From Nostoc carneum NIES-2107 (GTDB lineage: Bacteria > Cyanobacteriota > Cyanobacteriia > Cyanobacteriales > Nostocaceae), in NCBI GenBank assembly GCA_002368155.1, contig AP018180.1, positions 6,404,908 to 6,468,907 of the forward strand: a stretch of DNA of 64,000 nucleotides, in the 5' to 3' direction. Each line of letters starts with the position of its first letter. Position 1 is the first letter of the stretch. Made by a program: the position numbers and the translations under genes. Below are positions 8,948 through 17,676 of this stretch, piece after piece. Below the pieces are notes generated by a model, which saw nothing but the letters and a program-made list of their open reading frames with translations, had not been told where the DNA came from and searched no databases.

Positions 8948-9721
8948 ATGGATGTAATTCCAGCAATTGATTTATTAGCAGGCCGTTGTGTACGACTTTA
9001 TCAAGGAGACTACGATCGCTCGCAAGTATTTAGCGAAAACCCAGCTGATGTTGCAAAGCAGTGGGTTGATCAAGGTGCTGCTAGGCTCCATGTAGTAGAT
9101 TTGGATGGTGCGAAAGCAGGTAAAGTTGTCAACTTAGAAGCAATAGAAGCGATCGCACAAGCGGTATCAGTACCAATTCAAGTAGGCGGGGGATTACGCG
9201 ATCGCGCTAGCGTCCAGCAGTTATTTAATATTGGCGTACAACGAGCGATTCTGGGAACTGTTGCTGTTGAACAACCCCAACTAGTACAACAACTCTGTCA
9301 AGAATTTCCGGGACAAATTATTGTTGGGATTGATGCGCGGAATGGATTAGTAGCAACTCGCGGTTGGTTAGAAACCTCAGAAGTTTTGGCAACCCAATTA
9401 GCTGTACAAATGCAAGAATTGGGAGCAGCCGCGATTATTTACACTGATATTCACCGTGATGGTACTCTCTCAGGGCCAAACTTAGAAGCTTTGCGAGAAC
9501 TCGCTGCTACAATTTCGATCCCCGTAATTGCTTCAGGTGGAGTAAGTTCAGTTACCGATTTGCTGAGTTTGTTGGTGTTGGAACCTCAAGGCGTAAATGG
9601 TGTAATTGTAGGGCGTGCCTTATATACTGGCGATATTGATTTAAAAGAAGCATTGCGTGCGATCGGGCCTGGAAGGATTCAAGATATTCCCCCAAATCTG
9701 GATTTTACTAGCTTTGCTTAA
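8948..9721 (+). CDS. hisA: Phosphoribosylformimino-5-aminoimidazole carboxamide ribotide isomerase
   Basis: HisA converts ProFAR to PRFAR in histidine synthesis by an Amadori rearrangement. The (beta-alpha)8 barrel of 257 residues starts [20 protein letters not shown]. The two catalytic aspartates are Asp8 and Asp129 (in VGIDARNG); the phosphate-binding loops VGGGLRD and ASGGVSS are intact. An ATG with TCGAGGATGAAGTA upstream supports the start. As is common in cyanobacteria, it is not in a his operon. HisF is a close homologue, but Asp8 and the GDYDRS segment favour HisA. Confidence 0.95.
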   Translation: MDVIPAIDLLAGRCVRLYQGDYDRSQVFSENPADVAKQWVDQGAARLHVVDLDGAKAGKVVNLEAIEAIAQAVSVPIQVGGGLRDRASVQQLFNIGVQRAILGTVAVEQPQLVQQLCQEFPGQIIVGIDARNGLVATRGWLETSEVLATQLAVQMQELGAAAIIYTDIHRDGTLSGPNLEALRELAATISIPVIASGGVSSVTDLLSLLVLEPQGVNGVIVGRALYTGDIDLKEALRAIGPGRIQDIPPNLDFTSFA

Positions 9722-10022
9722 CATTAGCTCTCTTTTTGGAGAGTAAAAGTATCGGGATGAGAGCTAAAACACATCTAATTTGCAGATTAAATTTTATCAG
9801 TATCTTGTTGTGTGGGCATCTTGCCCGCCTAAATTCTGCAAATCAAATGTCAATTTAGCTGACAATTTTCTTCCCCATACTTTTACTACAACTGGGGATG
9901 ATCTTCGAGCCGTAATATATATTTCGCTACCAGCTAGTAATTTTTTAGGATTTTCCGGATTCACAATTTATACGCTTGTAGTTCAATTTGTAGAGAGTTA
10001 ACCAACAAGGATTGTATTGATT
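9722..10022. other. Intergenic region between hisA and a small peptide gene
   Basis: A weak CTCTC...GAGAG hairpin lies just after hisA (9727-9743). The remainder is AT-rich with an open frame (9780-10001) that shows no protein-like features and no ribosome site. I see no supported gene. Confidence 0.45.
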
Positions 10023-10145
10023 ATGACTCGGAAAAAACCTCGCGATAATGGACATCCCCCGAAAACTGAAACTGGTGCTATCCAGTCTAATAGCCACAAA
10101 AACAACAATCAACAGCCAAGTCAAAAACTGAATAAAGCACGTTAG
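10023..10145 (+). CDS. Possible 40-residue basic, disordered peptide
   Basis: An ATG at 10023 with AAGGA about 10 bases upstream opens a 40-codon frame: MTRKKPRDNGHPPKTETGAI, then an Asn/Gln-rich stretch and an end in LNKAR. It is strongly hydrophilic, rich in Lys, Asn, Gln and Pro, with no hydrophobic core, so any product should be unfolded and might bind nucleic acid or acidic protein (inference). A second peptide of like size and composition follows at 10591, and both contain a QP...LNK segment near the end. I do not recognise a family. Short length means the call rests on the ribosome site and composition only. Confidence 0.4.
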   Translation: MTRKKPRDNGHPPKTETGAIQSNSHKNNNQQPSQKLNKAR

Positions 10146-10280
10146 TGGCTGTTAGTAATTTGACTAATATTTTAATTTCAATTTTCAATTTTTAATTCTA
10201 GTATCTAATTTTTATACATAATGGGTTTCCTCTTTTGTAGAGACGTAAAAATAATAACGTCTCTATTTTTTTATCTTGTA

Positions 10281-10417
10281 ATACCATTTTGAAAAAAGAA
10301 CGCGACAGATGAGTAGGGGCACGGCACCTGTAAGATATTTGATATGCCAAAAGATTGCGGATGCCGTGCCCTTACAAAGAATTTATCTGTCGCCAACATT
10401 ATTTGAATTGGTATAAT
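10281..10417. mobile_element. MITE-like element with imperfect long inverted repeats
   Basis: The left end (ATACCATTTTGAAAAAAGAA then CGACAGAT and AGGGGCACGGCA) is mirrored at the right end (TGCCGTGCCCTTACAAAG, ATCTGTCG, ATTGGTATA). The element is about 137 bp, has no coding capacity and ends in a TTGGTATAA-type motif. A 44-bp piece of its right end recurs at 38906-38949 with five mismatches. This fits a non-autonomous transposable element, though no transposase is in the window and a target duplication is not clear. Confidence 0.6.
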
Positions 10418-10590
10418 ATTTAAATTTTTAGGAAGATAAATAGATCTCCTGCTAAGATATACAAAATCTGGTATCTAAGATTATCTGAACTAGATTGGAA
10501 TATAAAGTATTTGCATATTTTCCGTAAATTCGGCTGCACATAATGTAAATTTAAAATATAGATAATTAATGTCTAACAAGGTTTATCCTT

Positions 10591-10707
10591 ATGTACAATC
10601 AAGAAGAAAACTCCAAGCAAGAATCAAGCAAAAAAAATAAGTCCAACGAAACCAGCAGCCGTAAACAACCTCTAAATAAAGGTATTCCCAAAAAAAGAGA
10701 ACATTAA
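10591..10707 (+). CDS. Possible 38-residue basic, disordered peptide
   Basis: An ATG at 10591 opens 38 codons: MYNQEENSKQESSKKNKSNE, then TSSRKQPLNKGIPKKREH and a TAA. The sequence is almost entirely charged or polar and has no hydrophobic residue run. AAGG about 10 bases before the ATG (10577-10582) is a possible ribosome site. The ending QPLNKG resembles the end of the peptide at 10023, so the two may be diverged copies. No family is recognised; a spurious open frame in AT-rich DNA is the alternative. Confidence 0.4.
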   Translation: MYNQEENSKQESSKKNKSNETSSRKQPLNKGIPKKREH

Positions 10708-10848
10708 TTTTGCATGAAACCAGTAGAAATTTATAATTACACAATGTTATAGAGACGTAAATTGAATTACGCCTCTACATTAGTTATCAGGGTATAATCA
10801 CTTGACAGTCAGGAATTAAATTCTTAATTCTCAATATCCAAAGTAATC

Positions 10849-11928
10849 TTATTTATTTTTTACCTGACTTTTCGCCTGTTCTAAAGCTATTTCTTTAATT
10901 GCTTGATAGGAATTAACATTAGCAGTTCCTTCTATAGCTTTCACTGCTAAATCTTGCACTTGTTTGAGAGCAGATTCGAGTTGCTTAGTCAAGTTTTGTA
11001 AGCGAGTATCTTGATTACTAATCGTTTGTTCTAGAGATTGCAATCTCTGTTCATAAAAACGCTTCTGTCCCTCTACTTCCTTACTGTATAAATCTGACTT
11101 AATTTTAGCTTGGTAATGGGCAATTCCTTTACCTTCTTCTGTAGCTTTTTTAATAGCAGCTTCCTTATCTTTAGGGAATGCTTCTACTTTGACTTTTAAC
11201 TCTTCAAACTGCTTTTCTCGTTCTGCGATCGCCTTTTCTCTTTCATTACATTGTTTTTCTGTTTCTTGCTGAAATTCTTCTAACTGTTGGTTTAATTCTT
11301 TTTGCTGCTGCTCATATTCATCTTTTTGCAATTTGCGCTGAAGTTCTAAACTATATTTGTATTCAGCTTCATCTCGTTGTCGAGTTTTTTTAAGATTTTC
11401 ATCTCTTTCTTTAATTAATCTGTTACTGTCATCTTGCTCCTTTAACCAAGCTTTTCTCTGCTCATCTATTTCCTGTAATAAGACTTCTTTGCGTTCTGTA
11501 AACTCTTCTTGATAAGTCTTAGAATTATCCTCATAGTTGGTGATCAGAGTCTCTAAGATATCTTCCGAAATTTCTAAATTATGTAATTGCTTAAGTTCTG
11601 CTACTTCTTTTTCTACAGCTTCTCTAATTTCTGCCAATTTTGAAGCTTGCGTAGTTAGCTGTTCTGATAATTCATTCGCCGCACTACCAAAGCCTAACTG
11701 GATTTTAGCTAGGCTTTCAATTGTATAATTCATTCTTTGCTGAACAGTAGTTGGCGCATTCATAGCAGGTTTTGGCTCCACTTTTGGCTTTTCTTTAGTT
11801 ACAGCTTGTGCTTCTTTTAAAGTTTGGGTAAGTTGTGATTTTATGGTTGCTGTCTCTTTGGCTAATTCTTCATAAGCTTGGAGAATTTCAGCTTTAGTAT
11901 TTTTATCTGTTGGTTTTTTAGCTACCAC
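10849..11928 (-). CDS. Coiled-coil protein, paralogue A
   Basis: The 359-residue product is almost wholly helical and rich in Glu, Lys and Gln. Residues 1-60 hold a Lys-rich start and a Pro-containing stretch, then a long heptad-bearing coiled coil runs from about 85 to 330, including EEFTERKEVLLQEIDEQRKA and REKAIAEREKQFEELKVKVE. The end (LESALKQVQDLAVKAIEGTA) closely matches the end of the neighbouring protein. There is no signal peptide or membrane segment, so it should be cytoplasmic. It lies 58 bp after its paralogue on the same strand, so the two are probably cotranscribed. Coiled-coil-rich proteins of cyanobacteria have been studied as filament-forming cytoskeletal elements; whether this one polymerises is unknown. 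Confidence 0.75.
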   Translation of the reverse strand: MVAKKPTDKNTKAEILQAYEELAKETATIKSQLTQTLKEAQAVTKEKPKVEPKPAMNAPTTVQQRMNYTIESLAKIQLGFGSAANELSEQLTTQASKLAEIREAVEKEVAELKQLHNLEISEDILETLITNYEDNSKTYQEEFTERKEVLLQEIDEQRKAWLKEQDDSNRLIKERDENLKKTRQRDEAEYKYSLELQRKLQKDEYEQQQKELNQQLEEFQQETEKQCNEREKAIAEREKQFEELKVKVEAFPKDKEAAIKKATEEGKGIAHYQAKIKSDLYSKEVEGQKRFYEQRLQSLEQTISNQDTRLQNLTKQLESALKQVQDLAVKAIEGTANVNSYQAIKEIALEQAKSQVKNK

Positions 11929-11986
11929 AACAAACCTCCATCGAATCCAAAGATAATTTTCATGGCTAACAACCGAAGATTAGTGA

Positions 11987-12970
11987 CTATTTACTATTGG
12001 AACTATCAAAAGCTCTCATTGCCAAATCTTGCGCTTGTTTTAATGCAGTTTGTAATTGAACCGAAATTCCTTCTATTTGCTCAGTTTGTTTCTTAATAGT
12101 CTCTTCTAAAGATTGGATTTTTAATTCGTAACTCTGTTTACTAGATTCCCAATCTTTTTCAAATAAATCGGCTTCCACTTTAGCTTTTTGGCTAGTTTCT
12201 TTAATAGCTTCTTCTCTAGCTTTCTTAACTGCTTCTTCCAACTCATTAGGAAATGCTAAAACTTTTTGCTGATATTCTGTAAACAAAGCTTGACGTTCAG
12301 TCAGAATTTTTTCCCTTTCGGCCCAATTTTTATCTTTCTGCTGAGTAGTTTCTTGAATTTCTCGTTCTAGTTTGCGCTTTTTATCTTCATAAGCATCAGT
12401 AGTCAGTTTTCTGTTTGTTTCCAACTTATACTGATATTCTTCTGTCTCTGATGCACGTTGTTTAGCTACTAAATCAGTATATACTCGTACTGCTTCTTCA
12501 TATTCAGCTTGGTCTTTTTGCCACTCTTTACGTCTAATTGTAATTTCTTTTTCTAGTGCTTCTCGTTTACTAGCAATTTCTTGTTCAAGAACTCTTAATT
12601 TCTCTTGATGTTCTTGGGTTAAAATATCTAAAGCATCAGCAACCACTCTAATTTGCTGTAAGTCTTTTAACTGCTGAGTGGCAATTTCTATAGCTCTATT
12701 TAATTCATCTAATTTGGAATTTTCTTGCGCTAATTTTTCTGATAGTGCAGTAACAATACTGCCAAACTCCAATTGTAAATCTGCTAAACCTTTAACAATA
12801 CTATCAACAGTATATGTAGAAGCAGTTACCAGAATTTCTTGATTTTTTACCTTTTCAGCTTCTTCTTGTTTAGTAGCTATTTTTAAATCTAATTGTTTCC
12901 TTTGTGTGAGGATTTGCTGAAATGCTTGCACTATTTGTTGTTTGCTGTCTTTGACTGCAACTGTAGTCAT
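11987..12970 (-). CDS. Coiled-coil protein, paralogue B
   Basis: This protein of about 327 residues shares the architecture of its downstream neighbour: a short N-terminal region with YTVDSIVKGLADLQLEFGSI (compare NYTIESLAKIQLGFGSAANE in paralogue A), a long coiled coil, an AFPNELEEAVKKAREE segment (AFPKDKEAAIKKATEE in A) and the end LQTALKQAQDLAMRAFDSS. I chose the ATG at 12970, since GGAGTTGGAG lies just upstream; the longer open frame to 13015 has no such site. The pair looks like a tandem duplication that has diverged. No catalytic motif is visible. A scaffold or filament role is inference. Confidence 0.75.
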   Translation of the reverse strand: MTTVAVKDSKQQIVQAFQQILTQRKQLDLKIATKQEEAEKVKNQEILVTASTYTVDSIVKGLADLQLEFGSIVTALSEKLAQENSKLDELNRAIEIATQQLKDLQQIRVVADALDILTQEHQEKLRVLEQEIASKREALEKEITIRRKEWQKDQAEYEEAVRVYTDLVAKQRASETEEYQYKLETNRKLTTDAYEDKKRKLEREIQETTQQKDKNWAEREKILTERQALFTEYQQKVLAFPNELEEAVKKAREEAIKETSQKAKVEADLFEKDWESSKQSYELKIQSLEETIKKQTEQIEGISVQLQTALKQAQDLAMRAFDSSNSK

Positions 12971-13447
12971 TCTCCAACTCCTTAAACAAGCAATAATTTT
13001 TGTGTAGCAAGTCATACCCTGACTTACTCTATGCAGACATCAGAGTAGCCTAAAAATTAGGGTTTTTCACCCAGTGTAAATGCTGAAACAAGAATCAAAA
13101 GACACTTACAAATACCGGAGATCATCTGTAATTAGTGCCTTTATGATCTCAAGGTAAAATTTGGGGACTTATAGTATATTTGTACTAAAAATAATAGTAC
13201 TGAAAAAAAGCTGCTATTGTCAAGAAGTAAATGCAGGTATACAAAAATTTCAAGATATCAAGTTACTGCAAACACTCTTGCCAGCTTGTAGCCGCAGTGC
13301 TTTATAATATGTTGGTTTCTGTGATTTATGTTACGTTTTACAAACTAGGGCGCAATGTCTAGGGTGTAAATTCACGGAAACTTAATAATTAATTGATTCA
13401 ATCATCATCTTGATAGCTGCACAGACACAAAAATTTTGTGATATCTA
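12971..13447. other. Divergent intergenic region before the response regulator gene
   Basis: It carries the promoters of the coiled-coil pair (left) and of the sphR-like gene (right). I looked for tandem CTTAACCT-like Pho boxes and found no convincing array. TATAGTATATTTGTACTAAA (13170-13189) is an AT-rich, promoter-like tract. No gene is seen. Confidence 0.45.
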
Positions 13448-14200
13448 ATGTACACTAGCGAATCTACCAAGTTTCCTGCCAAAGCGGATATAGGGCAAAC
13501 AAGCCGCATTCTAGTAGTAGAAGATGAAGAATTAATCCGAGAAATGCTGTTGGTAGCACTGGAGGGTGAAGGCTATGAGGTCGTAACTGCTACTGATGGG
13601 CGAACTGCCGTTGAATATATCAAGAATTTTGAACCAAATTCCGGGGAACCTTCCTTTGATTTGGTAATTTTAGATTTGATGCTGCCGCAAATCAATGGAT
13701 TAGATATCTGTCGCTTGCTGCGTCATCAAGGTAACCCAGTGCCAATTTTGATGCTGAGTGCCAAAGGTAGTGAAACTGACCGTGTGTTGGGCTTAGAAGT
13801 GGGAGCAGATGACTATCTGACTAAACCCTTTAGTATGCGAGAATTAGTGGCTCGTTGTCGCGCTTTACTTCGTCGTCAACGTTTTAGTACCTTGCCACAA
13901 ATACCGATACTTAAGTACAAGGATGTGAGTTTAAATCCCCAAGAGTGTCGCGTACTGGTTCGTGGTCAAGAGGTGAGCCTATCACCAAAAGAGTTTCGCT
14001 TACTAGAACTGTTTATGAGTTATGCTCGTCGAGTATGGTCGCGAGAACAGTTGCTAGATCAGGTTTGGGGGCCAGATTTTGTAGGCGATAGTAAGACTGT
14101 AGATGTCCACATTCGATGGTTACGGGAAAAACTAGAATTAGACCCCAGTCGTCCTGAATACATTGTGACTGTCAGAGGTTTTGGCTATAGATTTGGATAA
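13448..14200 (+). CDS. sphR: OmpR/PhoB-type response regulator, probably SphR
   Basis: A receiver domain (about residues 20-140) with acidic pocket VVEDEE, phosphorylation site Asp76 in VILDLMLP and Lys in DDYLTKPFS is followed by a winged-helix DNA-binding domain (about 155-248) with LSPKEFRLLELF and VDVHIRWLREKLE. This is the PhoB/OmpR layout; 250 residues is normal. The gene is followed after 53 bp by a PhoR/SphS-like kinase and then phoU. In cyanobacteria SphS-SphR controls the phosphate regulon (alkaline phosphatase, Pst transport), and PhoU represses signalling when phosphate is plentiful. The symbol rests on this neighbourhood. Confidence 0.82.
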   Translation: MYTSESTKFPAKADIGQTSRILVVEDEELIREMLLVALEGEGYEVVTATDGRTAVEYIKNFEPNSGEPSFDLVILDLMLPQINGLDICRLLRHQGNPVPILMLSAKGSETDRVLGLEVGADDYLTKPFSMRELVARCRALLRRQRFSTLPQIPILKYKDVSLNPQECRVLVRGQEVSLSPKEFRLLELFMSYARRVWSREQLLDQVWGPDFVGDSKTVDVHIRWLREKLELDPSRPEYIVTVRGFGYRFG

Positions 14201-14253
14201 TTGCTCAGGATAGTTGTTAGTTTTTAGTTGTGATCAAGCAACTAATGACTTAA

Positions 14254-15582
14254 ATGTTTTTATTGGGATTTTCTCTGGGTTTAGCGGTAGGGATTGGATT
14301 TTGGATTTGGCAACAGGTTCAACTGAACCGCTATTTAGAGCGAGTAGTTAAACCTTTCAATTCTCCTGGTTCCAAAGTAGCGCTGCCTTTAATTCCTCGC
14401 TTACGCCAGGAAATTACAATGGTGAAGGAGGAACGGCAAGATTTACAGCAATCCCTAGAAACTTATCAAGAATTGCTGGATTTTGCACCATTGGGATATT
14501 TGCAGGTAGATGAAGAGAATCAACTACTGTGGTGCAATCAACAGGCTAGAGAAATATTATATTTGGAGCGTTGGCAACCAGGACAAATACGTTTGTTATT
14601 GGAGTTAGTGCGTTCTTATGAACTCGATCGCCTGATTGAGCAAACTCGCGATTGCCAGCAACCAAGGGTAAAAGAGTGGGTGTTTCACCCCCCTTGTGAG
14701 AACCCAGCCGCAATGTTAGAAATAAAATCTCTGGCTATAAGGGCATCGAGCTTTCCCTTAGATAAGGGACAAGTGGGAGTATTTCTAGAAAATCGCCAAC
14801 CTCTGTTGGATATGAATCAAGTAAGAGATCGTTCTTTTTCTGATTTAGCTCACGAACTCAGAACACCCCTGACTTCGATTCGTCTGGTTGTGGAAACTTT
14901 ACAAAATCGTTTAGAACCACCTTTAGATCGTTGGATTACCCGCTTGATGCAAGAAGTTGATCGGTTGATTAACTTGGTACAAGGTTGGCTAGAACTGACT
15001 CAAATGGAAACAGATCCCAGTATTCAATTGCAGCCGGAAGCTGTAGAAGTGCGATCGCTCATTACATCTGTTTGGGAAACTTTAGAACCATTAGCACAAA
15101 AGCAGCATCTGCATCTGAAATATTCTGGAGCAGAGAACCTCTGGATTAAAGCAGATCGCTCGCGCATATACCAAGTTTTTCTCAACTTGCTAGATAACAG
15201 CATCAAATACAGTCCGCCTTGCACAACGATTGAAGTCCAAGCCGAAATCCTCTCAGCCAAAGATACTCCTACCAAAAATTTTGCCACCGCCTTAGCAATC
15301 AATATCATAGATTGCGGCGTTGGTTTTGCAGAAGTAGATTTACCCCATGTTTTTGAGCGTTTTTATCGGGGAGATCAATCACGAGCTCGCGATCCCATCC
15401 AAGAAAGTAATTCTAAAACAGCGATCGTTGGTAGTGGTTTGGGTTTAGCGATCGTGCGACAAATTATCCTCGCTCACGGTGGTTCAATCAAAGCCATGAA
15501 TCATCCAGAAACAGGCGGTGCGTGGATACAACTACACTTCCCAGAGATGATGGCAAATACGCCAAGCCAAGACTATAGTTAA
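14254..15582 (+). CDS. sphS: PAS-containing sensor histidine kinase, probably SphS
   Basis: The N-terminus is one hydrophobic helix (MFLLGFSLGLAVGIGFWIWQ) that in SphS anchors the kinase to the membrane. A PAS domain (about 60-170, LDFAPLGYLQVDEENQLLWC) follows, then the HisKA domain with phospho-acceptor His200 in DLAHELRTPLTSI, and an HATPase domain with N-box LLDNSIKYS and G-boxes DCGVGF and GSGLGLAIV. The 442-residue layout equals that of SphS, where the PAS region and N-terminus mediate PhoU-dependent control. It is the middle gene of a regulator-kinase-phoU operon. Confidence 0.82.
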   Translation: MFLLGFSLGLAVGIGFWIWQQVQLNRYLERVVKPFNSPGSKVALPLIPRLRQEITMVKEERQDLQQSLETYQELLDFAPLGYLQVDEENQLLWCNQQAREILYLERWQPGQIRLLLELVRSYELDRLIEQTRDCQQPRVKEWVFHPPCENPAAMLEIKSLAIRASSFPLDKGQVGVFLENRQPLLDMNQVRDRSFSDLAHELRTPLTSIRLVVETLQNRLEPPLDRWITRLMQEVDRLINLVQGWLELTQMETDPSIQLQPEAVEVRSLITSVWETLEPLAQKQHLHLKYSGAENLWIKADRSRIYQVFLNLLDNSIKYSPPCTTIEVQAEILSAKDTPTKNFATALAINIIDCGVGFAEVDLPHVFERFYRGDQSRARDPIQESNSKTAIVGSGLGLAIVRQIILAHGGSIKAMNHPETGGAWIQLHFPEMMANTPSQDYS

Positions 15583-15612
15583 AAAAATATCTTCACGTTT
15601 GAAAATACAAGT

Positions 15613-16281
15613 GTGAAAGCTATCGTTTATCCTCCCAATCCCGATCCAACCCAGCTAGCACGCGCCATTAGGCGCTTAGAGCGTGATGTATTACGCATGG
15701 GTGCTTTGGTGGAACAATCGTTTCGTCTGAGCCACCAGGCGTTATTTGCGCGCAATTTAACAGCAGCAGAGGAACTTCCTCAATTAGATAAAAAAATTGA
15801 TCGCTTTTATAGACAAATAGAGTCAGATTGCACAGCAATCATGACATTACAAGCACCAACGGCCCAAGATCTGCGCCACTTGAGTGCTTTTATGCAGCTA
15901 GTGCGAGATTTAGAGCGGATTGGGGATTATGCTGAAGATCTAGCTGACATTGCCATTAAACTTTTTCCTTATCCGCCTCATGCTTCTCTACCAGAGATTG
16001 CAGTCATGTCTCACCATGCTCAAGCTATGTTAGCCACTAGCTTGGTGGCTTTAGCCGATTTAGATGAAGCAGGTGGAAGGAGTATCCAGCATTTAGATGA
16101 TGCTGTTGATAATGCCTATGAACGTCTCTATAACACTTTAGCTTTCCAAAAGGATGTTCCTGGTGTAGTCGAACCCATAGTCCTTTTAGCTCTAGCAATT
16201 CGCTGTCTGGAACGCATGGCAGATCATGCAACTAACATTGGTCAACGAGTAGCATACATCGTTACGGGTCAACGTTATTAA
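15613..16281 (+). CDS. phoU: Phosphate signalling complex protein PhoU
   Basis: PhoU is a cytoplasmic helical protein that links the Pst phosphate transporter to the sensor kinase and turns the Pho response off in high phosphate. The 222-residue sequence shows two three-helix repeats with the metal-binding signatures DLERIGDYAEDLADIA and CLERMADHATNIGQRV. The start is a GTG at 15613, 30 bp after the kinase stop; no ATG gives the full N-terminus. A perfect terminator hairpin follows, closing the three-gene operon. Confidence 0.93.
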   Translation: MKAIVYPPNPDPTQLARAIRRLERDVLRMGALVEQSFRLSHQALFARNLTAAEELPQLDKKIDRFYRQIESDCTAIMTLQAPTAQDLRHLSAFMQLVRDLERIGDYAEDLADIAIKLFPYPPHASLPEIAVMSHHAQAMLATSLVALADLDEAGGRSIQHLDDAVDNAYERLYNTLAFQKDVPGVVEPIVLLALAIRCLERMADHATNIGQRVAYIVTGQRY

Positions 16282-16302
16282 TCAAAACTACAAAATCATC
16301 AC

Positions 16303-16348
16303 ATTAGGGATTGGTTCTTCTCTTTGCGTACCAATCCCTAATTTTTTT
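16303..16348 (+). terminator. Rho-independent terminator of the sphR-sphS-phoU operon
   Basis: A perfect 13-bp stem (ATTAGGGATTGGT at 16303-16315, ACCAATCCCTAAT at 16330-16342) with a 14-base loop is followed by a run of T. It lies 22 bases after the phoU stop. Confidence 0.9.
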
Positions 16349-16948
16349 GATGCAGCCTAGAAGTTACAGGTTGAGAGGCCAATAAATCATCAAAATTAGC
16401 TGGCTAACATATATTTCACTAAAAGCTTACCTATTCTTAAACTTGCAACCTTAGAGTTAAGCAAAGATAGTAGTGGATAGTTACATAAATAACTCAGTAG
16501 TAATTTTGTTGTCATATATCAAACTGTTATAAAACAGCCACTATAAAAACTCAAGCTCAATCTTTATGCATTAAAAATATGTATAAATTTTGATATAGCA
16601 TAAATACTGCTGCATTTAATGCAAGTATTAATTTTTAGTTCTCTCTACAATGACTCTATTTACTTTTATCTATCTTCTGAATTGGCTAACCAAATAGATT
16701 ACTTGCATGATGTGTAAATTTTGCTAACCAAAAAGCCGTAATATTAAATTTATTATGCTTTGAAAATATATTAAAAAATCGGCTAATAACAATTATTTTT
16801 TATCATAAAATTTTGATTTTATTACCAAATTCTCATTTATACAATACTTTTTCTGATCAACCGATGATTCAACTTACCCAACAATTAAATTACTGCTTGG
16901 TTACTAACTATCACAAGCAATTATTACTGTAACAAAACCAACTTCTGA
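16349..16948. other. AT-rich intergenic region before a Crp-family gene
   Basis: About 600 bp with very low G+C and no supported gene. A 15-codon frame at 16650-16697 is too short to defend. The length suggests a complex promoter or an untranslated leader for the Crp-family gene. Confidence 0.45.
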
Positions 16949-17566
16949 ATGTATACCAAAAGTTCGATCCCACACTCTGCTCTTACATCCAATAATTCCG
17001 CTATATCCGCTCTCAATGAACAGTTACCCCAAAGGCTTTTTGCCCGTCGGCAAGTGATACCTCCACGCTATGAGGTTTTGTGGCGTATAGAGCGTGGAGC
17101 AGTTCGGACTTTAACTTGGAGTGAAGACGGAACATTTATCACTCTGGGTTATTGGGGGCCAGGTGATATAGTTGGTTATCCTTTGTCTAAAGTTAAACCT
17201 TACCAAATAGAATCTTTAACGAGTGTTGAATTAAGTGTTGTACCACCACATATTTGGTATCAAGATATCGATGCTTTATTATCCCATATTCAACAAGCAG
17301 AAGAGCTATTAAGCATAGTGCATCGTAAACCAATGTCACTGCGCTTGTGGCAATTTTTAGTATGGCTAAGTGAAAAGTTTGGTTGTGATGTAGAACAAGG
17401 CAAACTGCTTGATATTAATGTGACTCATCAAGAAATTGCAGAAGTTCTAAATACAACAAGAGTAACTGTAACACGACTTCTACAACAATTTGAAGAAGAG
17501 GGAAAAATTTTGCGTTCTAAACGTCAAATAATTCTGCGATTAACGAATCAATTTATGAGAGAATAA
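16949..17566 (+). CDS. Crp/Fnr-family transcription regulator
   Basis: The N-terminal half (about 20-110) is a cNMP-binding-like beta barrel (LFARRQVIPPRYEVLWRIER, TFITLGYWGPGDIVGYPLSK), though the phosphate-binding cassette of true cAMP receptors is not evident. A dimer helix leads to a winged helix-turn-helix (about 150-200) with VTHQEIAEVLNTTRVTVTRL, where TRVTVTR is the recognition helix. At 205 residues it is short for the family. It is neither NtcA nor a classic SyCRP1 by these motifs. The porin gene follows after 110 bp on the same strand, so it may be a target or partner (inference). Confidence 0.78.
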   Translation: MYTKSSIPHSALTSNNSAISALNEQLPQRLFARRQVIPPRYEVLWRIERGAVRTLTWSEDGTFITLGYWGPGDIVGYPLSKVKPYQIESLTSVELSVVPPHIWYQDIDALLSHIQQAEELLSIVHRKPMSLRLWQFLVWLSEKFGCDVEQGKLLDINVTHQEIAEVLNTTRVTVTRLLQQFEEEGKILRSKRQIILRLTNQFMRE

Positions 17567-17676
17567 GGTAAAATAATTCTGCTTGGTTGGATAAAATCAA
17601 TGCAGAATTAATTAAGTAAATTCCCTAATAGTAAAAATTTTAGGGGGGTTTACTAGAAGCTAATTAGTTTTTAGGT

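Larger units (their letters stand above)
10146..10848. other. Repeat-rich gap around the second small peptide gene
   Basis: Besides the peptide gene at 10591 and the MITE-like element at 10281, this gap holds two inverted repeats of the form TAGAGACGT...ACGTCTCTA (10238-10265) and TATAGAGACG...CGCCTCTACA (10748-10780). Each could form a hairpin. The rest is AT-rich. Confidence 0.5.

Noticed and set aside
9780-10001. 73-codon open frame after hisA
   Set aside because: No ribosome site, no recognisable motif, and the composition is that of translated intergenic DNA.
16650-16697. 15-codon hydrophobic frame MTLFTFIYLLNWLTK
   Set aside because: Too short, with no ribosome site, in very AT-rich DNA where such frames are expected.
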